From NCBI GenBank assembly GCA_963839615.1, contig CAWIVY010000007.1, positions 248,001-312,000 on the forward strand: a DNA stretch of 64,000 nucleotides, written 5' to 3'. The position numbers and the translations under genes are program-made. This document shows, piece after piece, positions 8,428-16,942 of this stretch. The DNA is from DASQMT01 sp963839615 (lineage in GTDB: Bacteria; Actinomycetota; Thermoleophilia; Solirubrobacterales; Solirubrobacteraceae). The notes below the pieces were generated by a model. The model had not been told where the DNA came from, made no database searches, and was given only the letters and a program-made list of their open reading frames with translations. Every line of letters starts with the position of its first letter. Positions within the stretch are counted from its first letter, which is position 1.

Positions 8428-8679
8428 ATGAAGTTCCTGCGCATGCGTCCGGGGTTCGGCGAGCAACTCATAGCCGAGGGCGACGTCGAGGTCGCCGAGG
8501 AGGAGCAGGCGCTGATCGAGGAGTTCCGCCGGCAGCTCGACCACGGGATGTGGGCCGCGGTACCGACCACCCGCTCGGACGGCCGCCGCGAGGCGGAGAT
8601 GGTGCGCGCGTTCGGCGACATCCCGCGCGAAACCGCACGGGTCATCTTCTTCCCCCGCGCGGCGGGCGGCGCGGCGTAG
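8428..8679 (+). CDS. Small conserved-looking protein of unknown function
   Basis: 83 residues, acidic at the N-terminal half and without membrane segments. It begins MKFLRMRPGFGEQLI and contains EEEQALIEEFRRQLDHGMWAAVP and FGDIPRETARVIFFPRAAGG. An upstream GTG at 8386 is possible, but the TATAGT hexamer at 8413 favours the ATG at 8428. I do not recognise a family. The stop TAG overlaps the GTG of the next gene, so the two are probably co-transcribed. Confidence 0.75.
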   Translation: MKFLRMRPGFGEQLIAEGDVEVAEEEQALIEEFRRQLDHGMWAAVPTTRSDGRREAEMVRAFGDIPRETARVIFFPRAAGGAA

Positions 8680-9313
8680 TGCTCGTCGCGCTCTCGGCCA
8701 CCGCGATCGTGGTCCTCGCCCTGCTCTGGGAGGTCTCGATGCCGTGGATCGACCGGCGCCTGGAGGGCCGTCGCGCCCGGCGCGAGCGCCGCCGCGCGGG
8801 CGAGCCGGCGCCGCGTACGACCCCGGCCGCGAGCGCCGCGCCGAGCAGCGCGCGCGCGAGCTGCTGAAGTCGTGCGTGAACGAGGAGGAGTGGGCGATGT
8901 ACCGCGACCTCGGGTTCCTGCGCGTCTGGGGCGGCCAGTCGGATCCCGACGGTCCGAGCGACCTGCGCGGCGTCGACTACGCCTACCTGATCTACCCGCA
9001 CAAGCCGATCGTCGCCCACCTGCCGCAGACGGGGCGGCTGCTGAACGAGTACTGCGTCGAGTTCCCCGACGAGACGCGCCCCTACGGCTCCCCGCGCCTG
9101 CCCGACTCCGACGACGTGCTCGCGAAGTGGATGGCGCTGCAGGGCGACGAGCGCCGGATCATCTCCGAGGCGAACCTGCACCTGCCGGGCCGCCAGATCG
9201 ACCCGCGCCAGATCCAGCGCGACCTCTGGCGGCTCAGCCGCTGGGAGAGCGAGCGGATGGCCCGCGCGCTGCGCGCCGGCGCCGAGCAGCTCGCCGAGCC
9301 AGCGGACGGATAA
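8679..9313 (+). CDS. Single-pass membrane protein of unknown function, frame broken
   Basis: From GTG 8679 the protein begins with one membrane helix (VALSATAIVVLALLWEV), followed by a basic stretch DRRLEGRRARRERRRAGEP. The frame then changes by two bases (or minus one) around 8812-8820. It continues as YDPGRERRAEQRARELLKSC, the DLGFLRVWGG segment and ISEANLHLPGRQIDPRQI to the end. Joined length is about 210 residues. The continuous downstream frame alone would lack the membrane anchor. No family is recognised; the cytoplasmic part is well conserved in appearance but has no motif known to me. Confidence 0.72.
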
Positions 9314-9316
9314 GGT
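9311..9316 (+). promoter_or_regulatory. -10-like hexamer TAAGGT before ilvD
   Basis: TAAGGT, which contains the stop codon of the preceding gene, lies 9 bases before the ilvD ATG at 9326. No Shine-Dalgarno sequence is seen. Confidence 0.4.
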
Positions 9317-9325
9317 CCGGCCGTC

Positions 9326-11014
9326 ATGGACGGCGTCAGACTCGATCCCAAGCACCAGTCCCGCCAGCTCACCGAGGGGCCCGCCCGCGCCGCCGCGCGC
9401 TCCTACCTGCACGGCATCGGCTTCGACGCCGAGGCGCTCGCGAAGCCGATCATCGGCGTCGCATCGACCTGGACCGAGACGATGCCCTGCAACTTCGGCC
9501 TGCGCGTGCTCGCGGCCAAGGTCAAGGACGGCATCCGCGCCGCCGGCGGGACGCCGATGGAGTTCAACACGATCGCGATCTCCGACGGCATCACGATGGG
9601 CACCTCGGGGATGAAGACCTCACTGGTCTCGCGCGAGGTCGTCGCGGACTCGATCGAGCTGGTCGCGCGCGGGCACCTGTTCGACGGGATCGTCGCGCTG
9701 ACCGCCTGCGACAAGACGATCCCGGGCGCCGCGATGGCGCTCGCGCGGCTGAACGTCCCCGGCGTGCTGCTCTACGGCGGCTCGATCCTGCCCGGCCGCT
9801 ACAAGGGCCAGGACGTCGACGATCCTCGAGGTCTTCGAGGCGATCGGCGCCCACGCGGCGGGCAAGATCGACGATGACGAGCTGCGCGAGCTCGAGGAGG
9901 CCGCCTCGCCCGGCTTCGGCGCCTGCGGCGGCCAGTTCACCGCGAACACGATGGCGATGGCGTTCGAGGTGCTCGGGCTGTCGCCGATGGGCTCCGCGAT
10001 GGTGCCCGCCGTCTACGAGGAGAAGAACCGCGTCGCCGAGCGAGGCGGGCGCGCTGATCATGGACGTGCTCGAGCGCGGCCAGCGCCCGCGCGACATCAT
10101 CACCCGCGAGGGGCTCGAGAACGCGATCGCAGCGATCGCGACCAGCGGCGGCTCCACCAACGGCGTGCTGCACCTGCTCGCGCTGGCGCGCGAGGCGGAG
10201 GTCGAGCTCGACATCGACGACTTCGACCGGATCGCCGCGAAGACGCCGACGACCTGCGACCTCAAGCCCGGCGGCCGCTTCGTCGCCAAGGACCTCTACG
10301 AGGCCGGCGGCATCGCGGTCGTCGCGAAGCGGCTGCTCGAGGCCGGGCTGCTGCACGAGGACGCGCAGACGGTCACCGGCAGGACGATCGGCGAGCACGC
10401 GCGCGAGGCCGTCGAGACGCCCGGGCAGGAGGTCGTGCGCCCGCTCGCGGACCCGGTCAAGAAGACCGGCGGCCTGGCGATCCTGCGCGGCAACCTGGCG
10501 CCGGAGGGCTGCGTCGTCAAGCTCTCGGGGCACGAGCGCGTGCACCACAGCGGGCCGGCGCGCGTGTTCGAGTCCGAGGAGGACGCGATGGCGGCCGTGA
10601 CCGCCGGCGCGATCGTCGCCGGGGACGTGGTCGTGATCCGCAACGAGGGCCCGGCGGGCGGGCCCGGGCATGCGCGAGATGCTCGCGGTCACCGCGGCGC
10701 TGGTGGGGGAGGGGCTCGGCGAGGAGGTCGCGCTCCTCACCGACGGGCGCTTCTCCGGCGCCACGCGCGGGTTCATGGCCGGCCACGTCGCCCCGGAGGC
10801 GCTGCTGGGAGGCCCGATCTCGGCCGTCCGCGACGGCGACACGATCACGATCGACGTCGCGAACCGGCGCATGGACGTCGAGCTCTCCGACGACGAGATC
10901 GCGCAGCGGGTGCAGGCGTACGAGTCGCCGCCGCCCGCCTACGCCAACGGCGTGCTGGCGAAGTACGCGCGGCTCGTGTCGAGCGCGTCGGAGGGCGCGG
11001 TCACGCGGGCGTAG
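9326..11014 (+). CDS. ilvD: Dihydroxy-acid dehydratase, three frame changes
   Basis: Fe-S enzyme of branched-chain amino acid synthesis that dehydrates 2,3-dihydroxy acids. Cluster ligands are visible in TETMPCNFGLR, LTACDKTIPGAAMA and FGACGGQFTANTMAMAFE. Frame changes occur at about 9820 (GTCGACGATC), 10039 (GAGCGAGGCG) and 10667 (CCCGGGCATG), each equal to one extra base. The pieces join without loss into 561 residues, the usual length, ending with the IlvD signature LLTDGRFSGATRGFMAGHVAPEA. Sequence errors are the simplest reading. Confidence 0.93.
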
Positions 11015-11026
11015 GGGCGTGCTGCC

Positions 11027-11319
11027 GGCGTTTACGTCAACGGCGGCACTGAGGGAGGAGGGTCCGGTGGGGCGGGAAAACGTCGAGCGCGGGCTGGGAT
11101 CGCGGTCACGCGTTCGACGTTCTGCACCGCATAGGGGCATAACGTCGCACGACGCCCGGATCGCGTGGCTCGTGCGACGTTATCCGCGTATAGCGCCGCG
11201 CGAACGTCGCAACGCCGCCCGGACTCTTCGCCCGGGTGCGACGTTCATCCCGCTCTCGCCGGACGTCCGCTCCGACGCCCGGCCCGCTATTCCTCAATGC
11301 CGCCGTTGACGTAGACGCC
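11027..11319. repeat. Palindromic element with 28-bp terminal inverted repeats and three inner hairpins
   Basis: The ends 11027-11054 and 11292-11319 are inverted copies matching at 26 of 28 positions (shared core TACGTCAACGGCGGCA). Inside are three hairpins whose arms share AACGTCG: 11079-11086 with 11114-11121, 11141-11152 with 11170-11181 (12-bp perfect, AACGTCGCACGA), and 11202-11211 with 11237-11246 (10-bp perfect). No ORF is convincing. It fills the gap between convergent ilvD and the hydrolase gene. It resembles a MITE or a REP-type palindromic element; a double terminator is the other reading. Confidence 0.75.
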
Positions 11320-11326
11320 GCGGTTC

Positions 11327-12310
11327 CTACGAGCCTCCCGAGACCCCGGCGACCCCGGCCTCCGGCTCCGACTCGCCCGCGAGGAACCCGCGCAGCAGGT
11401 CGTTGAACCGCGTCGGGCGCTCGATCATCGGCGCGTGGCCGGTGTCCTCGAACACCTCCACGCGGGCGTTGTCGCCGATCAGGCGCTGGTAGCGCGCCGC
11501 GTCGCCGACCGGCACGAGCAGGTCGTTGCGCCCCCAGACGATCAGGACCGGGATCTCGATCGCGGCCAGGCGCTCGCGGTAGGAGTAATCGAGCAGCGCC
11601 TTCAGCGCCGGCACGAAGCCGGGCTTGCCGGAGCTGAGCACGAGCTCCTCGGCGAGCGGGACCGAGAGCTTCTCCGGGTAGCGGACCACGAACTGCATCG
11701 CGGCCCGCCGCAGCCGCGGCCGGCGCACGACCGCCGACTCGAAGCGCATCGCGTGCGGGAAGCCGGCCGAGAACACGCGGGCCATCGCGAGCGACGGCGT
11801 GCGCGCGACGTACTCGGTCGAGAGGCCGGCGGCCGACACGAGCACGAGCCGGTCGACGCGGGTGTCGAACGACAGCGCCAGCTCGGCGCCGATGAAGCCG
11901 CCCATCGAGTTGCCGACCACCGAGACGCACTCCACGCCGAGCGCGTCGCACATCGCGTCGACGGTCCGCGCGTAGCCCCGGATCGTGATCGGCTCGGCCG
12001 GCATCTCGGAGAAGCCGAAGCCCGGCAGGTCGAGCGCCAGGCAGCGGTGCGTGCGCATCATCGCCGCGATGTTGAGCAGGAACACCTGCCAGTTCGAGGC
12101 CCATCCGTGCAGGAACAGCAGCGGTGGGCCAGTGCCGCCGGTGTCGAGCACGTTCACGCGCCGGCCGTGCAGCTCCAGCGGCCGTTGCAGCGCCGGCCAG
12201 TCGACGTCGAGCCAGGCCGCGTCGTCGCCGTCGGCGTAGGTCGCGTCGGCGCCGGGGCGCAGGACCCCGTTGCGCACCACAGCGGCGATCTGTGCGCGTG
12301 CCCTCGCCAC
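11327..12310 (-). CDS. Alpha/beta hydrolase
   Basis: 327-residue alpha/beta hydrolase fold enzyme. The nucleophile elbow is VVGNSMGGFIG (GxSxG with Ser), the oxyanion-side motif is LLFLHGWASNWQVF, the acid is in VWGRNDLLVP and the catalytic His in FEDTGHAPMIERP. GTG start. The sequence resembles meta-cleavage-type hydrolases and haloperoxidase-like lipases, but the substrate cannot be told. A minus-strand TACGGT hexamer 9 bases before the start overlaps the promoter of the divergent HAD gene. Confidence 0.88.
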   Translation of the reverse strand: MARARAQIAAVVRNGVLRPGADATYADGDDAAWLDVDWPALQRPLELHGRRVNVLDTGGTGPPLLFLHGWASNWQVFLLNIAAMMRTHRCLALDLPGFGFSEMPAEPITIRGYARTVDAMCDALGVECVSVVGNSMGGFIGAELALSFDTRVDRLVLVSAAGLSTEYVARTPSLAMARVFSAGFPHAMRFESAVVRRPRLRRAAMQFVVRYPEKLSVPLAEELVLSSGKPGFVPALKALLDYSYRERLAAIEIPVLIVWGRNDLLVPVGDAARYQRLIGDNARVEVFEDTGHAPMIERPTRFNDLLRGFLAGESEPEAGVAGVSGGS

Positions 12311-12318
12311 GTCGCGGC

Positions 12319-12325
12319 TACCGTA
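12319..12325. promoter_or_regulatory. Overlapping divergent -10 hexamers (TACCGT / TACGGT)
   Basis: The bases TACCGTA read TACCGT on + (12319-12324, 14 bases before GTG 12339) and TACGGT on - (12325-12320, 9 bases before GTG 12310). One symmetrical AT step could serve both genes. Confidence 0.4.
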
Positions 12326-12338
12326 TCAACGGGCTCTC

Positions 12339-12890
12339 GTGAACATCGCGATCGACATCGACTCCACGCTGCACCACTATTGGGACCAGCTCTCGGACGC
12401 CGCGCGGCGCCGCTTCGGCATCGCGCTCCCGTACGAGGACCAGCTCACCTGGGGCATCACGCTGCTGCGTCCCGAGCAGGTCCGCGCGTGCGTGCGGGAG
12501 ACGCATTCGGAGGCGTGCGTGCTCGCGGCCGAGCCCTACCCGGGAGCGGTCGAGACCGTCCGCGCCTGGCATGCGGCCGGGCACTTCATCCACATCACCT
12601 CGCACCGGTCCACGGAGTCCCACGACGTGACCGAGCGCTGGCTGCGCCGGATCGAGCTGCCCTACGACGAGCTCTATTGCTCCTACGACAAGATCGCGCG
12701 CTGCAAGGAGATCGGCATCGAGGTTTTGATCGACGACTCGCCGGTGAACTTGGAGGGAGCGCTTGAGGCCGGCATCACCGCGGCCACCCTGCTGCATCCC
12801 TGGAACCGCGAGCTGTGCGAGACGGAGGACGTTATCTGCGGGTCGGACTGGCCTGAGCTGGCGGCGAACCTGGCCCCGGTGCTCGAATGA
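12339..12890 (+). CDS. HAD-like hydrolase of the 5'-nucleotidase (NT5C) type
   Basis: 183 residues. Motif I is IAIDIDSTLHHYW (DxD with the second Asp as acid/base), motif II is HITSHRS, and the last motif is VLIDDSPVNLEGA. This arrangement is that of small cytosolic 5'-nucleotidase/HAD proteins. GTG 12339 was chosen because the protein begins at once with the beta strand of motif I and because a -10-like hexamer lies upstream. The stop overlaps the next ATG (ATGA), starting a three-gene operon with the acyltransferase and the epimerase. Confidence 0.85.
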   Translation: MNIAIDIDSTLHHYWDQLSDAARRRFGIALPYEDQLTWGITLLRPEQVRACVRETHSEACVLAAEPYPGAVETVRAWHAAGHFIHITSHRSTESHDVTERWLRRIELPYDELYCSYDKIARCKEIGIEVLIDDSPVNLEGALEAGITAATLLHPWNRELCETEDVICGSDWPELAANLAPVLE

Positions 12891-13747
12891 CCACCAAGCC
12901 CGCACTGCCCCCGGCCCGGCGGAGCGAGGACCTGCGCGACCATCTCCCCGCGATCGAGCCCGACCGCACGGTCAGCGACTGGGGCCGCTCCGAGCGGCTC
13001 GAGGGGCTGGTCGACCAGACGCTGATCTCGTTCCTCTACAACTACTGGTTCCGCTGCGAGGTCGAGGGCATCGAGAACGTCCCGTCGACCGGCGGCGCGC
13101 TGCTGGTCTCGAATCACGCCGGCGCGCTCCCACCCGACGCGTCGATGATCGCCAAGGCGATCCAGGAGGAGCATCCGCGCCCGCGCAAGCTGCATCTGAC
13201 GGTCGAGCACTTCTTCAAGGGCTATCCGTTCTTCAGCATGTTCGTCGTGAAGATCGGCGGCGTGCCCGCGCATCCCGCCAACGTGCACCGCCTGCTCCAC
13301 GACGAGGAGCAGCTCGTGCTCGTCTTCCCGGAGGGCGCGAAGGCGACCGAGAAGCTCTACAAGGACCGCTACAAGCTGCGCCGGTTCGGCCGCGGCGGGT
13401 TCGTCGAAGCGGCGATGCGCGCCGGCGTCCCGATCGTCCCGATCGCGGTCGTGGGGGCGGAGGAGGCGATGCCGACGTTCGCCCAGGTCGGGTTGCTCAA
13501 GCGCCTGAGCGGGTTGATCTACTTCCCGATCACGCCGCTGTTCCCGCACTTCGGGCTGCTCGGCGCGGCCTACCTGCCGGCGAAGTTCAAGCTGCGCTTC
13601 CTCGAGCCCGTCGCGACCGACCGGATGGGCTCGGAGCCATGGGAGGACAAGGGCCTGATCCAGGAGGTGGCCGGCGACATCCGCGCGCGGATCCAGGAGG
13701 AGCTGATCGAGATGGTCGGGCGGCGCCGGTCGGTGTGGTTCGGATGA
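12887..13747 (+). CDS. Lysophospholipid acyltransferase (PlsC-like)
   Basis: 286 residues, PlsC/LPLAT superfamily. The catalytic histidine motif is LLVSNHAGALPPDAS, a long-spaced NHx6D variant rather than HxxxxD. The glycerol-phosphate motif is VLVFPEGAKATEK. KIGGVPAHPANV and GRGGFVEAAMRAGVPIVP are typical of this subgroup. No transmembrane segment is obvious beyond a hydrophobic C-terminal third. It overlaps both neighbours by four bases, and with the HAD and epimerase genes suggests lipid or phospholipid remodelling. Confidence 0.88.
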   Translation: MTTKPALPPARRSEDLRDHLPAIEPDRTVSDWGRSERLEGLVDQTLISFLYNYWFRCEVEGIENVPSTGGALLVSNHAGALPPDASMIAKAIQEEHPRPRKLHLTVEHFFKGYPFFSMFVVKIGGVPAHPANVHRLLHDEEQLVLVFPEGAKATEKLYKDRYKLRRFGRGGFVEAAMRAGVPIVPIAVVGAEEAMPTFAQVGLLKRLSGLIYFPITPLFPHFGLLGAAYLPAKFKLRFLEPVATDRMGSEPWEDKGLIQEVAGDIRARIQEELIEMVGRRRSVWFG

Positions 13748-14985
13748 GCGGTGGCCGGCGCGTACTGATCACGGGCCTCTCGACCTACTGGGGCGGCCGG
13801 CTGGCGCAGGCGCTCGAGCAGGACGCGAGCGTGGACGTGATCGTCGGCGTGAGCCCGGAGGACCCGACCTGCGAGCTGACCCGCACGGAGTACGTGCGCG
13901 TGGGGACCCAGCACGCGCTGCTCGAGCGGATCGTCAGCGCGGCCGAGATCGACACCGTGATCGACACGCGCCTGATCGTCGACTCCAGCGCCGCCTCGCC
14001 GCGCGCCGCGCACGAGAACAACGTGATCGGGACGATGAACATCCTCGCCGCCTGCGCGGGGCCGGACTCGCCGGTGCGCAAGTTCGTCTTCAAGTCGTCG
14101 GCCCACTACTACGGCTGCGAGCGCGACGACCCCGCGTACTTCACCGAGACGATGCGGCGCCCGCATCCGCCGGCCACCCCGATCGAGAAGGACATCGTCG
14201 AGGCCGAGCGCGCAGTGGCCGCCTTCGGAGAGCGCAACGGCGACGTGGCGATGACCGTGCTGCGCTTCGCCAACGGCCTCGGGCCGGATCTCGAGACGAG
14301 CCATTCGGCCGTGCTCTCGCTGCCGGCCGTGCCGTCGATCCTCGGCTTCGACCCGCGCTACCAGTTCATCGGCGAGGACGACATCGCCGGCGTGCTCGTG
14401 CACGCGGCGCTGCACGACCTGCCTGGCATCTACAACGCCGCCGGCGACGGCGTGCTCGTGCTGTCGGAGGTCGCATCGCTGCTGGGCAAGCCGCTCGCGC
14501 CGCTGCTGCCGCCGTGGGGGACGGGCATCGCGGCCGGCGCGCTGCGCCGCGCGGGCGTGCGCATCCCGCCCGAGATGCTGCAGCAGCTGCGCTACGGCCG
14601 CGCGCTCGACAACCGCAAGCTCAAGGCGGCGGGCTACGCGTTCCGCGCGACGTCACGCGAGACGGTCCAGGCGTTCGCCGAGCACCTGCGCACGCGCGGG
14701 TTGCGCGCGGATCCGGGGGCGGGCTACCAGTACGAGCGCGAGGTCGAGGAGTTCCTGCGCTGGAGCCCGGCCGTCCGCACTCAGCCGACTGGCGACCAGC
14801 TCGGCCTCAGGCGCCTCGGGCGCGATCAGCTGGCGGAGCTGGCGCGCGTCTTGGAGTCGCTGCCCGATGCGCGCCCGGTCCGCCTGGCGCCGCGCGGCAC
14901 GCCGTCGGACGACGGCACGTTGCGCACGGGCTCGCCCTCCTCCTCGGGCGGGGCAGCGCCGCCGGAGCCTGCGGCCGAGCCGTAG
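13744..14985 (+). CDS. NAD-dependent epimerase/dehydratase (extended SDR)
   Basis: 413 residues. The nucleotide-binding glycine motif is RVLITGLSTYWGGRLAQAL. VFKSSAHYYGCERDDPAYF is the substrate-side strand. The expected YxxxK catalytic pair is not clear: the Lys in PATPIEKDIVEAE is placed correctly but lacks the Tyr. The last 160 bases, coding for a Ser/Gly/Pro-rich tail, overlap the 3' end of the GGDEF-HD gene on the other strand. Third gene of the operon starting at 12339. Confidence 0.83.
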   Translation: MSGGRRVLITGLSTYWGGRLAQALEQDASVDVIVGVSPEDPTCELTRTEYVRVGTQHALLERIVSAAEIDTVIDTRLIVDSSAASPRAAHENNVIGTMNILAACAGPDSPVRKFVFKSSAHYYGCERDDPAYFTETMRRPHPPATPIEKDIVEAERAVAAFGERNGDVAMTVLRFANGLGPDLETSHSAVLSLPAVPSILGFDPRYQFIGEDDIAGVLVHAALHDLPGIYNAAGDGVLVLSEVASLLGKPLAPLLPPWGTGIAAGALRRAGVRIPPEMLQQLRYGRALDNRKLKAAGYAFRATSRETVQAFAEHLRTRGLRADPGAGYQYEREVEEFLRWSPAVRTQPTGDQLGLRRLGRDQLAELARVLESLPDARPVRLAPRGTPSDDGTLRTGSPSSSGGAAPPEPAAEP

Positions 14986-16814
14986 TGCGTGACGTCGAGC
15001 ACGCCGATCTCGCCGAGCGGGATCGCGCCTGCCCGGACGAGGTCCACCATCATCTGCGCGACCTTCGGGTCGAACTGCGCGCCGGCTGACTTCTCGAGCT
15101 CGACCAGCGCCTTCTCGACCGCCATGCCGCGGCGGTACAGACGCGAGGAGGTCATCGCCTCGAACGCATCGGCGACGGCCAGCACGCGGCTCGCGAGCGG
15201 GATCTCCTCGCCCTCGAGCTTCGCGGGGTAGCCGCGGCCGTCCCAGCGCTCGTGCAGGTACAGCACCCATTCGGAGATCTCCGGCAGGCCCGCGCCCTGG
15301 ACGATGTCGCGGCCGAGGCCGGAATGGCGCTGCATCTCGAGGAACTCGTCCTCGGTCAGCCGGGCCGGCTTGAGCAGCACCGCGTCGGCCACGCCGACCT
15401 TGCCGACGTCGTGCAGGATGCCCGCGGTGCGGATCTGCTCGATCTCCTCCTCCGACATGCCGAACTCGCGCGCCAGCACGGCGGCGTACTGGGCCACGCG
15501 GGCTGAATGCTGGTGCGTGTATCCGTCCTTGAGGTCGACCGCGCGCGCCAGGGCGTAGACCGTGTTGGCGAGGCCGGCGCTGCGGGCGCGCTCGGCCTCT
15601 TCCTTGAGCGAGAGCGGCGCGTCGACGAACGAGGAGTAGACCACGCAGCGGTTGCGGCCCGAGCGCTTGGCGCGGTAGAGCGCGCCGTCGGCGAGCCGCA
15701 TCAGGCCCTGCTGGTCGCGCGCGTCGCGCGGGTACTCGGCGATGCCCGCGCTGAAGGCGAGACCGGAGCGGCCCTCGTTGATCGGCACCGAGGCGACGGC
15801 GATGCGCAGGCGATCGACCACGCGCTCAGCACCCCAGGCATCGGAGTCGGGCAGCGCGAGCAGGAACTCATCACCGCCGATGCGGCCGCAGACGTCGCCC
15901 GGGCGCAACTCGCCGAGGATCACGCGCGCGGCCATCTGCAGCGCCTCGTCGCCGGCGGCATGGCCGGACGCGTGGTTGAGCTTCTCGAAGTGGTCGATGT
16001 CGAGCGTGACGACGGCGACCTTCTCGCCGCGCGTGCTCGCGTTCTCGAGCGCTTCGTGCAGCGCGTCGTGCAGGCCACGGTGGTTGAGCACGCCGGTCAG
16101 CGGATCCTTGAGCACGAGCCCGTCGATCCGGGCCTGCAGCGCCCGCATCGTGCCGCCGAGCGCATCGATCGTGCCCGCGAGCACCCCGATCGCGTCGCGA
16201 CGGCGCCAGCCGAGCGACACGACCGGCTTGCCGGCGGCGACGAGCATCGCGTTGCGCGAGAGCCGCTCGACGGGGCGCACGATGAGGAGCCACGTGAGCG
16301 CTCCGACGCCGATCACCAGCAGGATCCCGGCGCCGAGACCGGCGACCAGCACCTCGCGGCGTCCCGTGGCCTGGGCCTCGGCGCGCTCGTCGAGCGTGAA
16401 GCGCAGGCGCAGCACCGCCACCGCGCGACCGCGACCGTCGAGGATCGGGAAGGAGAGCTGGGCGGCGCTTCCCTTCCGGGTGTATGCGCTGTGCGTGGGC
16501 AGGTTGGCGTCCGCGTCGACGACGGTGACCTCCGTCAGGTCGGGGTGCACGCCGCTGAGGCGCTCGGCGCGCGCGCGGATGCGCGCGATCTCGTCGAGGT
16601 CGCGCGGGCCGAGCGAGCGCGCAAAGCCCTGGGCCAGGGTTGCTGCCTCGGCCGCGCCGGTCCAGCGGTAGGCATCGCCGACCGCGGCGATGGCGCGGTA
16701 TGCGAGGAAGCCTCCGCAGGCGAAGATGAGCACCGTGGCTGCCGCGAGCAGGCGCGTCTGTAGACCGACGCCGAGAAGTCGGTCGCGTGGGGTCAGACGA
16801 CGCAATGCAGGCAT
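14826..16814 (-). CDS. Membrane GGDEF / HD-GYP-type cyclic-di-GMP protein
   Basis: 662 residues. Two membrane segments (about residues 19-40 and 155-178) flank an extracellular sensor loop, followed by a HAMP-like linker. The GGDEF domain has DPLTGVLNHRGL, the I-site RPGD exactly five residues before RIGGDEF, so cyclase activity with product inhibition is plausible. The HD domain has HSARVAQYA, ILHDVGKVGV and LHERWDGRGYP, close to HD-GYP. Synthesis and breakdown of cyclic-di-GMP in one chain is inferred. The start has a GGAGGG sequence upstream. The last 160 bases are antisense to the epimerase gene. Confidence 0.9.
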   Translation of the reverse strand: MPALRRLTPRDRLLGVGLQTRLLAAATVLIFACGGFLAYRAIAAVGDAYRWTGAAEAATLAQGFARSLGPRDLDEIARIRARAERLSGVHPDLTEVTVVDADANLPTHSAYTRKGSAAQLSFPILDGRGRAVAVLRLRFTLDERAEAQATGRREVLVAGLGAGILLVIGVGALTWLLIVRPVERLSRNAMLVAAGKPVVSLGWRRRDAIGVLAGTIDALGGTMRALQARIDGLVLKDPLTGVLNHRGLHDALHEALENASTRGEKVAVVTLDIDHFEKLNHASGHAAGDEALQMAARVILGELRPGDVCGRIGGDEFLLALPDSDAWGAERVVDRLRIAVASVPINEGRSGLAFSAGIAEYPRDARDQQGLMRLADGALYRAKRSGRNRCVVYSSFVDAPLSLKEEAERARSAGLANTVYALARAVDLKDGYTHQHSARVAQYAAVLAREFGMSEEEIEQIRTAGILHDVGKVGVADAVLLKPARLTEDEFLEMQRHSGLGRDIVQGAGLPEISEWVLYLHERWDGRGYPAKLEGEEIPLASRVLAVADAFEAMTSSRLYRRGMAVEKALVELEKSAGAQFDPKVAQMMVDLVRAGAIPLGEIGVLDVTHYGSAAGSGGAAPPEEEGEPVRNVPSSDGVPRGARRTGRASGSDSKTRASSAS

Positions 16815-16925
16815 GCCCTCCGTTCATCGGCGGGAGGCGGTCAGTTCTGAACCCCGTCGAACGTCCATCGGGGGCGTCCTGACGCCAGCCTGGTTGCAGG
16901 GGTTCTCGACCTCCGCCGCGGTCCC

Positions 16926-16931
16926 TACCAT
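16926..16931 (+). promoter_or_regulatory. -10-like hexamer TACCAT
   Basis: TACCAT lies 11 bases before the ATG at 16943. No Shine-Dalgarno sequence is seen. Confidence 0.3.
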
Positions 16932-16942
16932 CATGGGCCCAC

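Noticed and set aside
4677..8645. Very long minus-strand open frame over yraN-comM-dprA-thiD
   Set aside because: It is the antisense shadow of well-recognised genes in GC-rich DNA; its translation has no known motif and is dominated by Arg/Ala/Asp typical of shadows.
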